Of a stretch of 5,826 bases of DNA, positions 1-5,826 are shown piece by piece (the first letter of the stretch is position 1; each line of letters begins with the position of its first letter). The notes under the pieces were generated by a model. It did not search any database, was not told the origin of the DNA, and worked only from the letters and a program-made list of their open reading frames with translations. The translations under genes and the position numbers were made by a program. The stretch comes from JAWXUT01 sp044426075 (GTDB lineage Bacteria > Bacillota > Clostridia > Christensenellales > DTU072). Where the stretch lies: positions 1 through 5,826 of the forward strand of contig JAWXUT010000108.1 in the NCBI GenBank assembly GCA_044426075.1. The letters are read 5' to 3'.

Positions 1-1071
1 GTCCCCAAAGTAAACTGAATCTCCCGTTGAATATGAAGACAATGTACCCGCAGAATTACATCCCGTTATTGTGCCATATGTTAGTACGCCAACAAGGCCA
101 CCCGCATATACACGCTCACTTTCTGTAATGCCCATACCAAAAATATCTTCCCAACCTGGCTCAACAACCGATTGTGGGTTGCTAATTGTGCCATTTGCTG
201 TGCAGTTTGTGATAATTGCATCATCCACTAACCCAACTAATCCACCTAAATAGAATTTAGATAATCCGCCTTCTAGCGTAATAGAATAATTTATGATACT
301 TAAATTTGTAACTGTTGCAACACTGCTTGAATTAGAAGCGAATCTAGCAAATAGACCATATGGCAAATAGCTTGCCATTTCTTCTTCAATAAAAGGTGTT
401 ATTGTCATATTATAAATAGAATAACCTTTGCCGTCTAGCGTGCCATAAAAAGCTTGAGGCGCATCTTCACCAGATAAAGAAATTGATTCTATCACTCCGT
501 CGTCATCATAAACTTCTTCATAATTAAGCCCCAAAGGAATCCAATCAATTCCCGCTAAATCAATATCGTTTGTCAAATAGTAACTTGCTTGCATACTAGC
601 TGTATCTGTGCCAATTGCAATCAAATCTTCAACAGTAGAAACAGCAATCACACCTACACTAACCCAGCTTGCATATAGCACTGTGTTTGCACTTATATAG
701 TAAGGATATGTTATTGCACTGTCACTTAAATCTTCTAGCGTGTGCCAACCAGTAAACTCGTAACCCTCACGAGTGGTGCTTGGCGCGCTAGTAATAACGT
801 CTGTTAAAACTTGATCAACCGCAGAGCCACTGTTTGTGATAAAAGTAACATAGAACTGATCACCACTGGCATTTAAAGCTCCGGAATTTGTTGAATTTGC
901 ATCCGCAACCGTTTCTGAAGATGAATCAGAAGTTATTAAATTTTCTTCTGTTTCAACCACATTAGAAGCAATGTTATCGCTGCTATCAGTAGTTATTCCA
1001 CAACCTACAACAGACAACATCAGTGCCGAAATTATGATTAAAACAAGCGTAATTTTATAAATATTTTTCAT
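1..1071 (-). CDS. Surface lipoprotein with InlB-type repeat and GLUG motifs (C-terminus beyond window)
   Basis: An open frame runs from an ATG at 1071 down to base 1 without a stop, giving 357 visible codons; the end lies outside the window. Residues 1-23 form a lipoprotein signal peptide (MKNIYK, a hydrophobic run, then lipobox VVGC with Cys24 as the predicted lipidated residue). A Ser/Thr/Asn/Glu-rich linker follows to about residue 71. Residues about 73-137 resemble an InlB B-repeat / Listeria-Bacteroides repeat (YVTFITNSG, then REGYEFTGWHT, ending in TVLYASWV). From about 142 onward the pattern is GLUG-like: YYLTNDIDLAG, FYGTLDGKGYSI, then two GGLVG units (about 276-280 and 324-328), each followed by an I-x-x-C-x-x-x-G strand. 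Such repeats form beta-rich extracellular domains in adhesins and surface proteins. The protein is inferred to be anchored outside the membrane; its ligand is unknown. An AAGGAG site 6 nt upstream supports the start. Confidence 0.85.
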   Translation of the reverse strand, partial: MKNIYKITLVLIIISALMLSVVGCGITTDSSDNIASNVVETEENLITSDSSSETVADANSTNSGALNASGDQFYVTFITNSGSAVDQVLTDVITSAPSTTREGYEFTGWHTLEDLSDSAITYPYYISANTVLYASWVSVGVIAVSTVEDLIAIGTDTASMQASYYLTNDIDLAGIDWIPLGLNYEEVYDDDGVIESISLSGEDAPQAFYGTLDGKGYSIYNMTITPFIEEEMASYLPYGLFARFASNSSSVATVTNLSIINYSITLEGGLSKFYLGGLVGLVDDAIITNCTANGTISNPQSVVEPGWEDIFGMGITESERVYAGGLVGVLTYGTITGCNSAGTLSSYSTGDSVYFGD

Positions 1072-1077
1072 ATTTAA

Positions 1078-1083
1078 CTCCTT
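1078..1083 (-). promoter_or_regulatory. Ribosome binding site of the lipoprotein gene
   Basis: On the minus strand this reads AAGGAG, 6 nt before the ATG at 1071. It fixes the start of an open frame that has no stop in the window. The site overlaps a minus-strand TGTACAAGG, which resembles the ACAAG iterons upstream of the Fic gene. Confidence 0.85.
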
Positions 1084-1113
1084 GTACACTAAGTGCAATA
1101 AGTATACATTGAT

Positions 1114-1142
1114 ATTATATATAAAAATACTAATAAAGTCAA
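1114..1142 (-). promoter_or_regulatory. Sigma-A-type promoter for the lipoprotein gene
   Basis: On the minus strand, TTGACT (1142-1137, five of six consensus bases) and a perfect TATAAT (1119-1114) are separated by exactly 17 bp. Transcription would start near 1107, leaving a leader of about 36 nt before the ATG at 1071. It is one of the best sequence-level promoters in the window and faces away from the Fic gene. Confidence 0.85.
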
Positions 1143-1198
1143 TACTAAAATACTTTTAATTTAAAATAATACTAATTTATAACCGCGCGGAGCCAAAA

Positions 1199-1254
1199 CC
1201 GCACAAGTAACCGTACAAGAAGCGTACAAGTAGTTGCATTTTTCGCGCAAGTGG
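1199..1254 (+). promoter_or_regulatory. Putative operator: four phased ACAAG iterons over the Fic promoter
   Basis: Four related units share the pattern CG(C/T)(A/G)CAAG: CGCACAAG, CGTACAAG, CGTACAAG and CGCGCAAG. Their five-base cores begin at 1203, 1215, 1226 and 1247. The steps are 12, 11 and 21 bp, close to one, one and two helical turns, so the units would lie on roughly one face of the DNA. The third unit abuts the likely -35 and the fourth lies in the -35/-10 spacer, where a bound protein could block polymerase. A regulatory role is inferred. The Fic protein's own winged-helix tail is one candidate ligand. Confidence 0.5.
1200..1231 (+). repeat. 32-bp direct repeat, copy 1 (upstream of Fic)
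   Basis: This 32-bp stretch, beginning CGCACAAGTAACC and ending AGCGTACAAGT, is identical to bases 2256-2287 in the same orientation. The bases just outside differ (C/T on the left, A/T on the right), so the identity ends there. The two copies lie 1056 bp apart and bracket the Fic gene. Each copy contains three ACAAG cores. Confidence 0.9.
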
Positions 1255-1262
1255 TTTATAAT
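1234..1262 (+). promoter_or_regulatory. Probable promoter of the Fic gene
   Basis: A perfect TATAAT lies at 1257-1262, with a weak TTGCAT (matching consensus mainly in TTG) at 1234-1239 and a 17-bp spacer. Transcription would start near 1268-1270, only about ten bases before the ATG at 1280. The AAGGAG ribosome site (1269-1274) would then sit at the very 5' end of the message. The -10 is convincing and the -35 less so. Confidence 0.6.
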
Positions 1263-1279
1263 AACAAAAAGGAGCATTT

Positions 1280-2248
1280 ATGGAAAATTATCAACCACCC
1301 ATTACAATTACAGAAAAAATTGTCAATCTAGTAGCTGCAATAAGCCAATATATTGGGGAAATAAATTTTTCGCAAGCAGAACTTGTTAATCCTAGTTTAA
1401 GGAAGAACAATCGTATACGAACGGTGCACTCCTCTTTGGCAATAGAAAACAACTCTTTATCGCTAGACCAAGTTACTGCAATTATAAAAGGGAAAAAGGT
1501 GTTGGGGTTGCCCTCAGAAATACAAGAAGTTAAAAATGCTTATGAAGCATATGATTTGATTTTAACGCTAAATCCGTACAAAATTAAAGATTTATTGTTT
1601 GCGCACAAAATAATGATGAAAGGCCTTGTAACTGAATGTGGCATATTTAGAACGGGTTCGGTTGGTATTTTTGCGGGTGATAAACTAGTACATTTAGCGC
1701 CTCCCGCATCATTTGTAGCCAATCAAATGGCAACATTGTTAAATTGGGCGAAAACCTCCGAACTAAATATGTTGATTAAGGCGTGCGTTTTTCACTATGA
1801 GTGCGAATTTATTCACCCTTTTCAAGACGGAAATGGGCGCATAGGTCGCATGTGGCACACACTATTGCTTTCAAAATATCAGCCAATGTTTGCGTATTTG
1901 CCCGTTGAATCTATAATAAAAGCGCGTCAAGCAGAGTATTACAAGGTGCTTGCTATGGCGGATAGTTGCGGAAATTCTAGTATATTTGTGGAATTTTTAC
2001 TGGACGCAATATTAGAAGCATTAAAGGAAGTAGCGGATACAAGCAATTTTTCTGACGCCACAAAAAAAGTGTTAGATGCGTTGGGGAATGAAACCTTGTC
2101 TGCCAAAGAATTAATGCAGAGAGTAGGCCTATCGCACATGCAAACTTTTAGAAAAAACTACTTAAATCCCGCACTTCAAGCGCAAATTATTGCTATGACT
2201 ATAGTGGATAAACCCAATAGTCGCAACCAAAAATATTACAAAATTTAA
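1280..2248 (+). CDS. Fic-domain protein, class II (self-inhibited), with C-terminal winged-helix region
   Basis: A complete 322-residue protein; AAGGAG lies 5 nt before its ATG. The Fic active-site motif HPFQDGNGRIGR spans residues 179-190 and is intact (His179, Asp183, Arg187, Arg190). Fic enzymes typically transfer AMP from ATP to a Ser, Thr or Tyr of a target protein. SLAIEN (52-57) matches the inhibitory (S/T)xxxE(G/N) helix; Glu56 would block ATP gamma-phosphate placement. Its N-terminal position makes this class II, so no separate antitoxin is required and none is seen. Residues about 126-150 fit the beta-hairpin flap that positions the target. Residues about 260-322 (SAKELMQRVGLSHMQTFRK, then a basic segment) resemble a helix-turn-helix/winged-helix domain, as in many Fic proteins of this length. 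The gene stands alone, convergent with the ABC operon and divergent from the lipoprotein gene. The target is unknown. Confidence 0.95.
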   Translation: MENYQPPITITEKIVNLVAAISQYIGEINFSQAELVNPSLRKNNRIRTVHSSLAIENNSLSLDQVTAIIKGKKVLGLPSEIQEVKNAYEAYDLILTLNPYKIKDLLFAHKIMMKGLVTECGIFRTGSVGIFAGDKLVHLAPPASFVANQMATLLNWAKTSELNMLIKACVFHYECEFIHPFQDGNGRIGRMWHTLLLSKYQPMFAYLPVESIIKARQAEYYKVLAMADSCGNSSIFVEFLLDAILEALKEVADTSNFSDATKKVLDALGNETLSAKELMQRVGLSHMQTFRKNYLNPALQAQIIAMTIVDKPNSRNQKYYKI

Positions 2249-2255
2249 GATAAAT

Positions 2256-2287
2256 CGCACAAGTAACCGTACAAGAAGCGTACAAGT
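2256..2287 (+). repeat. 32-bp direct repeat, copy 2 (downstream of Fic)
   Basis: Identical over 32 bp to 1200-1231. It begins 8 bp past the Fic stop codon. No gene starts to its right on the plus strand, and the ABC operon ends toward it, so it has no evident promoter to control here. Its three ACAAG cores begin at 2259, 2271 and 2282, with the same 12 and 11 bp steps as copy 1. The fourth unit and the -10 box found beyond copy 1 are absent. Confidence 0.9.
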
Positions 2288-2295
2288 TAATGTGC

Positions 2296-2333
2296 AAAAA
2301 TTAAGGGACTGCAATATAGTTTTGCAATCCCTT
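2296..2333 (-). terminator. Rho-independent terminator of the ABC operon
   Basis: Bases 2303-2314 and 2322-2333 form a 12-bp stem with a 7-nt loop. Read on the minus strand the arms are AAGGGATTGCAA and TTGCAGTCCCTT, paired throughout with one G-U wobble, and followed by AATTTTTGC. It starts about 24 nt after the stop codon of the downstream ABC gene. In the plus direction the wobble becomes a C-A mismatch and the trailing sequence is ATTATTATATA rather than a T-run, so it would end Fic transcripts less efficiently, though some bidirectional action is plausible. Confidence 0.85.
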
Positions 2334-2357
2334 ATTATTATATATTGATTTGAAAAT

Positions 2358-4244
2358 TTATTCTACTGTTTCAAATTGGCTGTTGTACAACTCGCTATAG
2401 AATCCGCCTTTAGTCATAAGCGCGTCGTGGTTGCCACTTTCAATAATATCGCCGTCTTTCATAACCAAAATGAGGTCGGCATTTTTTATTGTTGATAAGC
2501 GGTGGGCGATAACAAATGAGGTTCTGCCCTCAGTCAACTTGTCCATAGCTTGTTGGATAAGCACTTCTGTTCTCGTATCAACCGAACTTGTAGCCTCATC
2601 AAGAATCAAAAGTGGTGCATCTTCAATCATTGCACGGGCAATTGTTACAAGCTGCTTTTGTCCCGCTGAAAGGCTGGCAGCTTCATTCATTATTGTGTCA
2701 TACCCTTTAGGCAATGTTTTTATGAAGTGGTGCAATCCTACTGCTTTGCAAGCACGCTCTAAATCGGCATCAGTTGCACCTTTTTTGCTGTAGATTATGT
2801 TGTCACGCAAAGTGCCCTCAAATAGCCAAGTGTCTTGCAACACCATACAGAAAGCTCCGTGCACATTTTCGCGAGTTATATCTTTAATAGAAATTCCGTC
2901 TATTTTTATATCACCGCTATTTACTTCATAGAAGCGCATCAATAGGTTTACCATAGTGGTTTTACCCGCACCAGTTGGCCCTACAATTGCTACTTTTTGC
3001 CCCGCTAAAGCCTTTGCGCTGAAGTCATTTATTATGGTTTTTTCTGGCAAATAACCAAAGTTAACATTGCAGAATTCAACATCACCATGTACGTTTTGGA
3101 TATCCAAAACAGTAGTTTTGTGACCCTCATCTTCAAGTTCTGGTTCTTCTAAGAATTCAAATACCCTTTCACTTGCAGCGCCCGCTGATTGTACATTAGT
3201 GAATGCTTGAGCGATTTGTCCGAGGGGTTGAGAGAATAGTCTTACATATATCATAAACGCTACAATATCACCCATACTTATTGTGCCGTCAAGTGCCAAT
3301 ATGCCACCTACAACGCACACCATAACATAGCCAAAGTTTCCTATAAACTGCATTAATGGTTGCATTAAGCCAGACATAAATTGTGACTTCCAAGCACTGC
3401 GATATAGCTTGTTATTTGTCTTTGCAAAGATAACTTTTGCCTTTTCTTCACCATTTGACACCCTAACAACCTTGTGGCCTGCGTACATTTCTTCAATGTG
3501 TCCGTTTAACGTGCCTAGCTCCCTTTGTTGTCTAATAAAGTATTTTTGTGAGTTTCCAATAATTACTCCAACCAGTGAAAAACCTATTATACTACTTCCA
3601 ATTGCAACAAGTGCAAGTATCCAGTTGGTTACAAACATCATAACTATTGTACCTAGAAACAATGTTATTGCACTTACCGCACTGCTAAAGCTCATATTCA
3701 TAGCGTTGCCGATAGTATCTACATCGTTTGTAACACGACTTAGCACATCGCCGTAACTTCTTTTATCAAAATACTTTAATGGCAAACGGTTTATTTTGCG
3801 ACTTAGTTTATCACGCAATGAACGTGCGATTTTTTGTGTAACTGTTGCCATTATTATTGTTTGGCAGAAGTTGAATACAAAACTTAACGCATACAAACAC
3901 GCTATTAATGTGCAAAGAGATACAATTGCTGTCATATCAAGAGAGGTAAATAGTCCTTCTGTGATAAGGTTTGCAACTTCACTTAGTCTGTTTGGGCCAA
4001 TAAGTTGTAACACCACGCCCGCTATTGCCAATACACAAGCCATTATAATATATTTTACATAACTGCCACTGTGTTTGAACAGTTTGCCCATAGCTTTGCC
4101 TAAATCTTTTGGTTTTTCGCCAACGCCCATTCCGCCGCCAGGTCCACCAGGGCCGCCAGGTCCACCAGGTCCACCAGGTCCACCAGGTCCCCTTCTTTGT
4201 TTGGTTGCTTGTCCAAATTCATAATTATCATCATGTCTAGCCAC
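2358..4244 (-). CDS. ABC exporter half-transporter, catalytic subunit of a heterodimer (BmrD/TM288-like)
   Basis: A 628-residue protein starting at a GTG (4244) preceded by AAGGAGG. It has a Gly/Pro-rich cytoplasmic N-terminus (19-38), then an exporter-type membrane domain with about six helices (near 62-83, 107-130, 187-206, 208-230, 300-320, 325-345). The nucleotide-binding domain follows: Walker A GPTGAGKT (422-429), Q-loop Gln470, signature LSAGQ (525-529), Walker B LLILDE with catalytic Glu550, D-loop SSVD (553-556), and switch His581. The catalytic Glu and His are present, but the signature is LSAGQ instead of LSGGQ. That is the expected pattern for the consensus-ATPase partner of heterodimeric exporters, whose substrates include drugs, lipids or peptides. 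It overlaps the partner gene by 8 nt. The substrate cannot be told from sequence; an export role is well supported. Confidence 0.95.
   Translation of the reverse strand: MARHDDNYEFGQATKQRRGPGGPGGPGGPGGPGGPGGGMGVGEKPKDLGKAMGKLFKHSGSYVKYIIMACVLAIAGVVLQLIGPNRLSEVANLITEGLFTSLDMTAIVSLCTLIACLYALSFVFNFCQTIIMATVTQKIARSLRDKLSRKINRLPLKYFDKRSYGDVLSRVTNDVDTIGNAMNMSFSSAVSAITLFLGTIVMMFVTNWILALVAIGSSIIGFSLVGVIIGNSQKYFIRQQRELGTLNGHIEEMYAGHKVVRVSNGEEKAKVIFAKTNNKLYRSAWKSQFMSGLMQPLMQFIGNFGYVMVCVVGGILALDGTISMGDIVAFMIYVRLFSQPLGQIAQAFTNVQSAGAASERVFEFLEEPELEDEGHKTTVLDIQNVHGDVEFCNVNFGYLPEKTIINDFSAKALAGQKVAIVGPTGAGKTTMVNLLMRFYEVNSGDIKIDGISIKDITRENVHGAFCMVLQDTWLFEGTLRDNIIYSKKGATDADLERACKAVGLHHFIKTLPKGYDTIMNEAASLSAGQKQLVTIARAMIEDAPLLILDEATSSVDTRTEVLIQQAMDKLTEGRTSFVIAHRLSTIKNADLILVMKDGDIIESGNHDALMTKGGFYSELYNSQFETVE
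4134..4187 (-). repeat. 9-bp tandem repeat encoding Pro-Gly-Gly triplets
   Basis: Six consecutive 9-bp units lie within the start of the downstream ABC gene. On the coding strand each reads CCTGGTGGA or the variant CCTGGCGGC (units 4152-4160 and 4134-4142). They encode residues 20-37 as six Pro-Gly-Gly triplets. The first three units on the coding strand are identical, which points to recent slippage. Because the unit is three codons, copy changes would keep the reading frame. The tract is far more GC-rich than its surroundings. Confidence 0.9.
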
Positions 4245-5826
4245 GTTGCAATTCCTCCTTTGATAGTTGTGAAAGTGCTATTTCGCGATAAACTTTGCAG
4301 TTATCTAGCAACTGATTATGTGTTCCCATACCTACAATTTTGCCTTCATCAAGCACTATAATGCGGTCGGAATCTTTAATTGTGCCTATACGTTGGGCAA
4401 CAATTATATTGGTTGTGCCTTGCAATTCACGCTTCAATGAACCACGCAAAATGCGGTCTGTTTTGTAATCAAGAGCAGAAAAGCTGTCATCAAAAATACA
4501 AACTTCGGGTTGCCTTGCTAGCGCCCTTGCAATAGACAAACGTTGTTTTTGCCCACCACTAAAGTTGGAACCACCTTGAGCAACTCTGCCTTCATATTGT
4601 CCGTCAAGTCCCTCAACAAAGCTCTTACCCTCAGCGATTTCAACACTTTTTTCTATTATTTCTTGCGAAACTTCGCGTCCACAATCACCATAAGATATGT
4701 TTTCTGTTACATTGCCACTGAACAACACACTCTGCTGTGATACATAGCCTAGCTTGTTGCGGAGTTCTTTTTGAGTATATTGTTTAACATCTATATCATC
4801 AACCAAAATTTGTCCGCTAGTTGCATCATAGAACCTTGGAATCAAATTTATAAGAGTTGATTTTCCGCTACCAGTAGAACCTATAATCGCCACTGTTTCG
4901 CCCTTGTTTGCAACAAAACTGATGCCTTCTAGCACATTATCTGCGGAATCTGGATATTTAAAACATACATCTTTAAACTCAATTTTGCCCTTAGTTTCTG
5001 TTTCACCAACCCCATCGCCATCGATAATTACAGGCTCGGTTTCTATAACTTCAGCAACCCTTTTTGCAGCTACGTTTGCACGTGGGAATATTATCATAAT
5101 AATAGAAAGCATTGCAAATGACATCAACACTTGCATTGCATATGAGCTGAATACAACCATATCACTAAACAGTGTCAAACGGTCTAAAGGTCCCACTGTG
5201 TTATCAATTAATGTGGCACCAATCCAATATATAGATAGTGTTAACATACTAATAACAACGGTCATCATTGGTGAGGCTAAGCCCATAATTCTGCTTGTAA
5301 ATAATTGCGTTTTTGTGAGCTCGTCGTTAGCTTCATCAAACTTACCTTGTTGAAAACCCTCCGCATTATACGCCCTAACTACACGAAGTCCCGTTAAGTT
5401 TTCACGCGCTACACGGTTGATATTATCAGTTAGCTTCTGCATTTTACTAAACTTTGGACTGGTAAACCCAAACATTGTTATAATAGCAGAAACAATAATT
5501 GCAACCGCAACAACCGTTGTAATCACCCACGCAGAATTGGATGCTGAAATTTTAAATATAGCACCCATTGCCATTATTGGCGACCTAACCGCAATTTGCA
5601 ATCCCATTGCCACAAAAAGTTGTATTTGTGTTATGTCATTGGTGTTTCTTGTTATCAAACTAGATGTAGAAAATCTGCCCATTTCTTCAAGAGAAAAATC
5701 TTCAACTTTATTAAAAACCTTGCCCCTTAATCTTTTAGAAAGTCCCGCTGCTATCTGTGCCATAAAAAAGCCCGTGATAACCGCTGCTATCATACTTCCT
5801 AACGCACACAAAATCATAGGTATGCC
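4237..5826 (-). CDS. ABC exporter half-transporter, degenerate-site subunit of a heterodimer (BmrC/TM287-like), 5' end missing
   Basis: The frame is open to the window edge (529 visible codons). The Met at 5817 lies inside the second membrane helix, so the true start is upstream and helix 1 is missing. Numbering from that Met: membrane helices lie near 1-25, 75-93, 97-116, 185-205 and 217-244, and TSSLITRNTNDITQIQ (51-66) is a typical exporter coupling region. In the nucleotide-binding domain, Walker A is GSTGSGKS (313-320), the Q-loop includes Gln361/362 and the signature is FSGGQ (419-423). Walker B is CIFDD, with Asp444 where a catalytic Glu is usual, and the switch His is replaced by Gln475 (IIVAQRIGT). 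These changes mark the non-hydrolysing site of heterodimeric exporters. The intact SGGQ would complete the active site formed with the partner's Glu550 and His581. It is the promoter-proximal gene visible here; the operon promoter lies off the window. Confidence 0.95.
   Translation of the reverse strand, partial: GIPMILCALGSMIAAVITGFFMAQIAAGLSKRLRGKVFNKVEDFSLEEMGRFSTSSLITRNTNDITQIQLFVAMGLQIAVRSPIMAMGAIFKISASNSAWVITTVVAVAIIVSAIITMFGFTSPKFSKMQKLTDNINRVARENLTGLRVVRAYNAEGFQQGKFDEANDELTKTQLFTSRIMGLASPMMTVVISMLTLSIYWIGATLIDNTVGPLDRLTLFSDMVVFSSYAMQVLMSFAMLSIIMIIFPRANVAAKRVAEVIETEPVIIDGDGVGETETKGKIEFKDVCFKYPDSADNVLEGISFVANKGETVAIIGSTGSGKSTLINLIPRFYDATSGQILVDDIDVKQYTQKELRNKLGYVSQQSVLFSGNVTENISYGDCGREVSQEIIEKSVEIAEGKSFVEGLDGQYEGRVAQGGSNFSGGQKQRLSIARALARQPEVCIFDDSFSALDYKTDRILRGSLKRELQGTTNIIVAQRIGTIKDSDRIIVLDEGKIVGMGTHNQLLDNCKVYREIALSQLSKEELQRG
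4254..4260 (-). promoter_or_regulatory. Ribosome binding site selecting a GTG start
   Basis: On the minus strand this reads AAGGAGG, 9 nt before the GTG at 4244, inside the last codons of the upstream ABC gene. No in-frame ATG lies close by, so this site sets the GTG start. The upstream stop (TAG, 4239-4237) falls just inside the new gene, an arrangement that fits translational coupling of the two subunits. Confidence 0.8.

Noticed and set aside
71..253. Short plus-strand open frame of 60 codons
   Set aside because: It lies opposite the lipoprotein coding sequence, whose domains are clear, and has no ribosome site or recognisable features.
1540..2139. Minus-strand short frames inside the Fic gene, including a possible antisense antitoxin
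   Set aside because: No ribosome binding site or antitoxin-like motif. The Fic protein carries its own inhibitory helix, so a separate antitoxin is not needed.
1200..2287. Two copies of a 32-bp repeat as a CRISPR remnant
   Set aside because: There are only two copies, more than 1 kb apart with a gene between them, no spacer-sized intervals and no cas genes.
1200..2287. Insertion sequence or integron cassette around the Fic gene
   Set aside because: No transposase or integrase, no terminal inverted repeats, and the 32-bp repeat is not a folded attC-like site. A passive cassette remains possible but is not called as a mobile element.
4134..4187. Collagen-like domain
   Set aside because: Only six triplets of Pro-Gly-Gly in a cytoplasmic N-terminus, far too short for a stable triple helix; Gly/Pro-rich tails are common in this exporter family.
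2431..5353. Several plus-strand frames of 65-149 codons opposite the ABC genes
   Set aside because: They are antisense to well-supported ABC coding sequences and have compositions typical of reverse-strand reading; no start signals were seen.
5815..5817. Met codon at 5817 as the true start of the upstream ABC gene
   Set aside because: It falls within a membrane helix, the frame stays open to the window edge, and an exporter half-transporter needs another helix before it.

Overview
The window looks like chromosomal DNA from a low-GC Gram-positive bacterium, most likely a Bacillota/Clostridia-type organism. The clues are AT-rich intergenic DNA, strong AAGGAG-type ribosome binding sites, sigma-A-like promoters, a lipobox lipoprotein carrying an InlB-type repeat, and a heterodimeric ABC exporter of the BmrC/BmrD - TM287/288 kind. 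The species cannot be named from the sequence.

Layout: bases 1-1071 (minus strand) hold the N-terminal 357 codons of a surface lipoprotein whose end lies left of the window. Bases 1072-1279 are a divergent intergenic region. It has a near-consensus promoter firing left into the lipoprotein gene, and a promoter firing right into a Fic gene, preceded and overlapped by phased CGYACAAG-like iterons. Bases 1280-2248 (plus strand) encode a complete class II Fic-domain protein with a C-terminal winged-helix-like region. Bases 2249-2357 are a convergent intergenic region with a second exact copy of a 32-bp sequence found upstream of the Fic gene, then a stem-loop terminator. Bases 2358-5826 (minus strand) hold two overlapping ABC exporter genes; the first in the operon is cut by the right edge.

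How the parts relate: the two ABC proteins fit one heterodimeric exporter, one subunit having a degenerate ATPase site and the other the catalytic Glu and switch His. The Fic gene sits alone, opposite in direction to its neighbours and bracketed by the 32-bp direct repeat. This suggests either an inserted cassette or a duplicated control region. The Fic protein carries both an AMPylation-type active site and a probable DNA-binding tail, so the iterons over its promoter are a reasonable candidate for autoregulation; this is inference. Nothing in the window is a clearly new multi-gene system. The Fic gene with its repeats and iterons is the part most worth following up.
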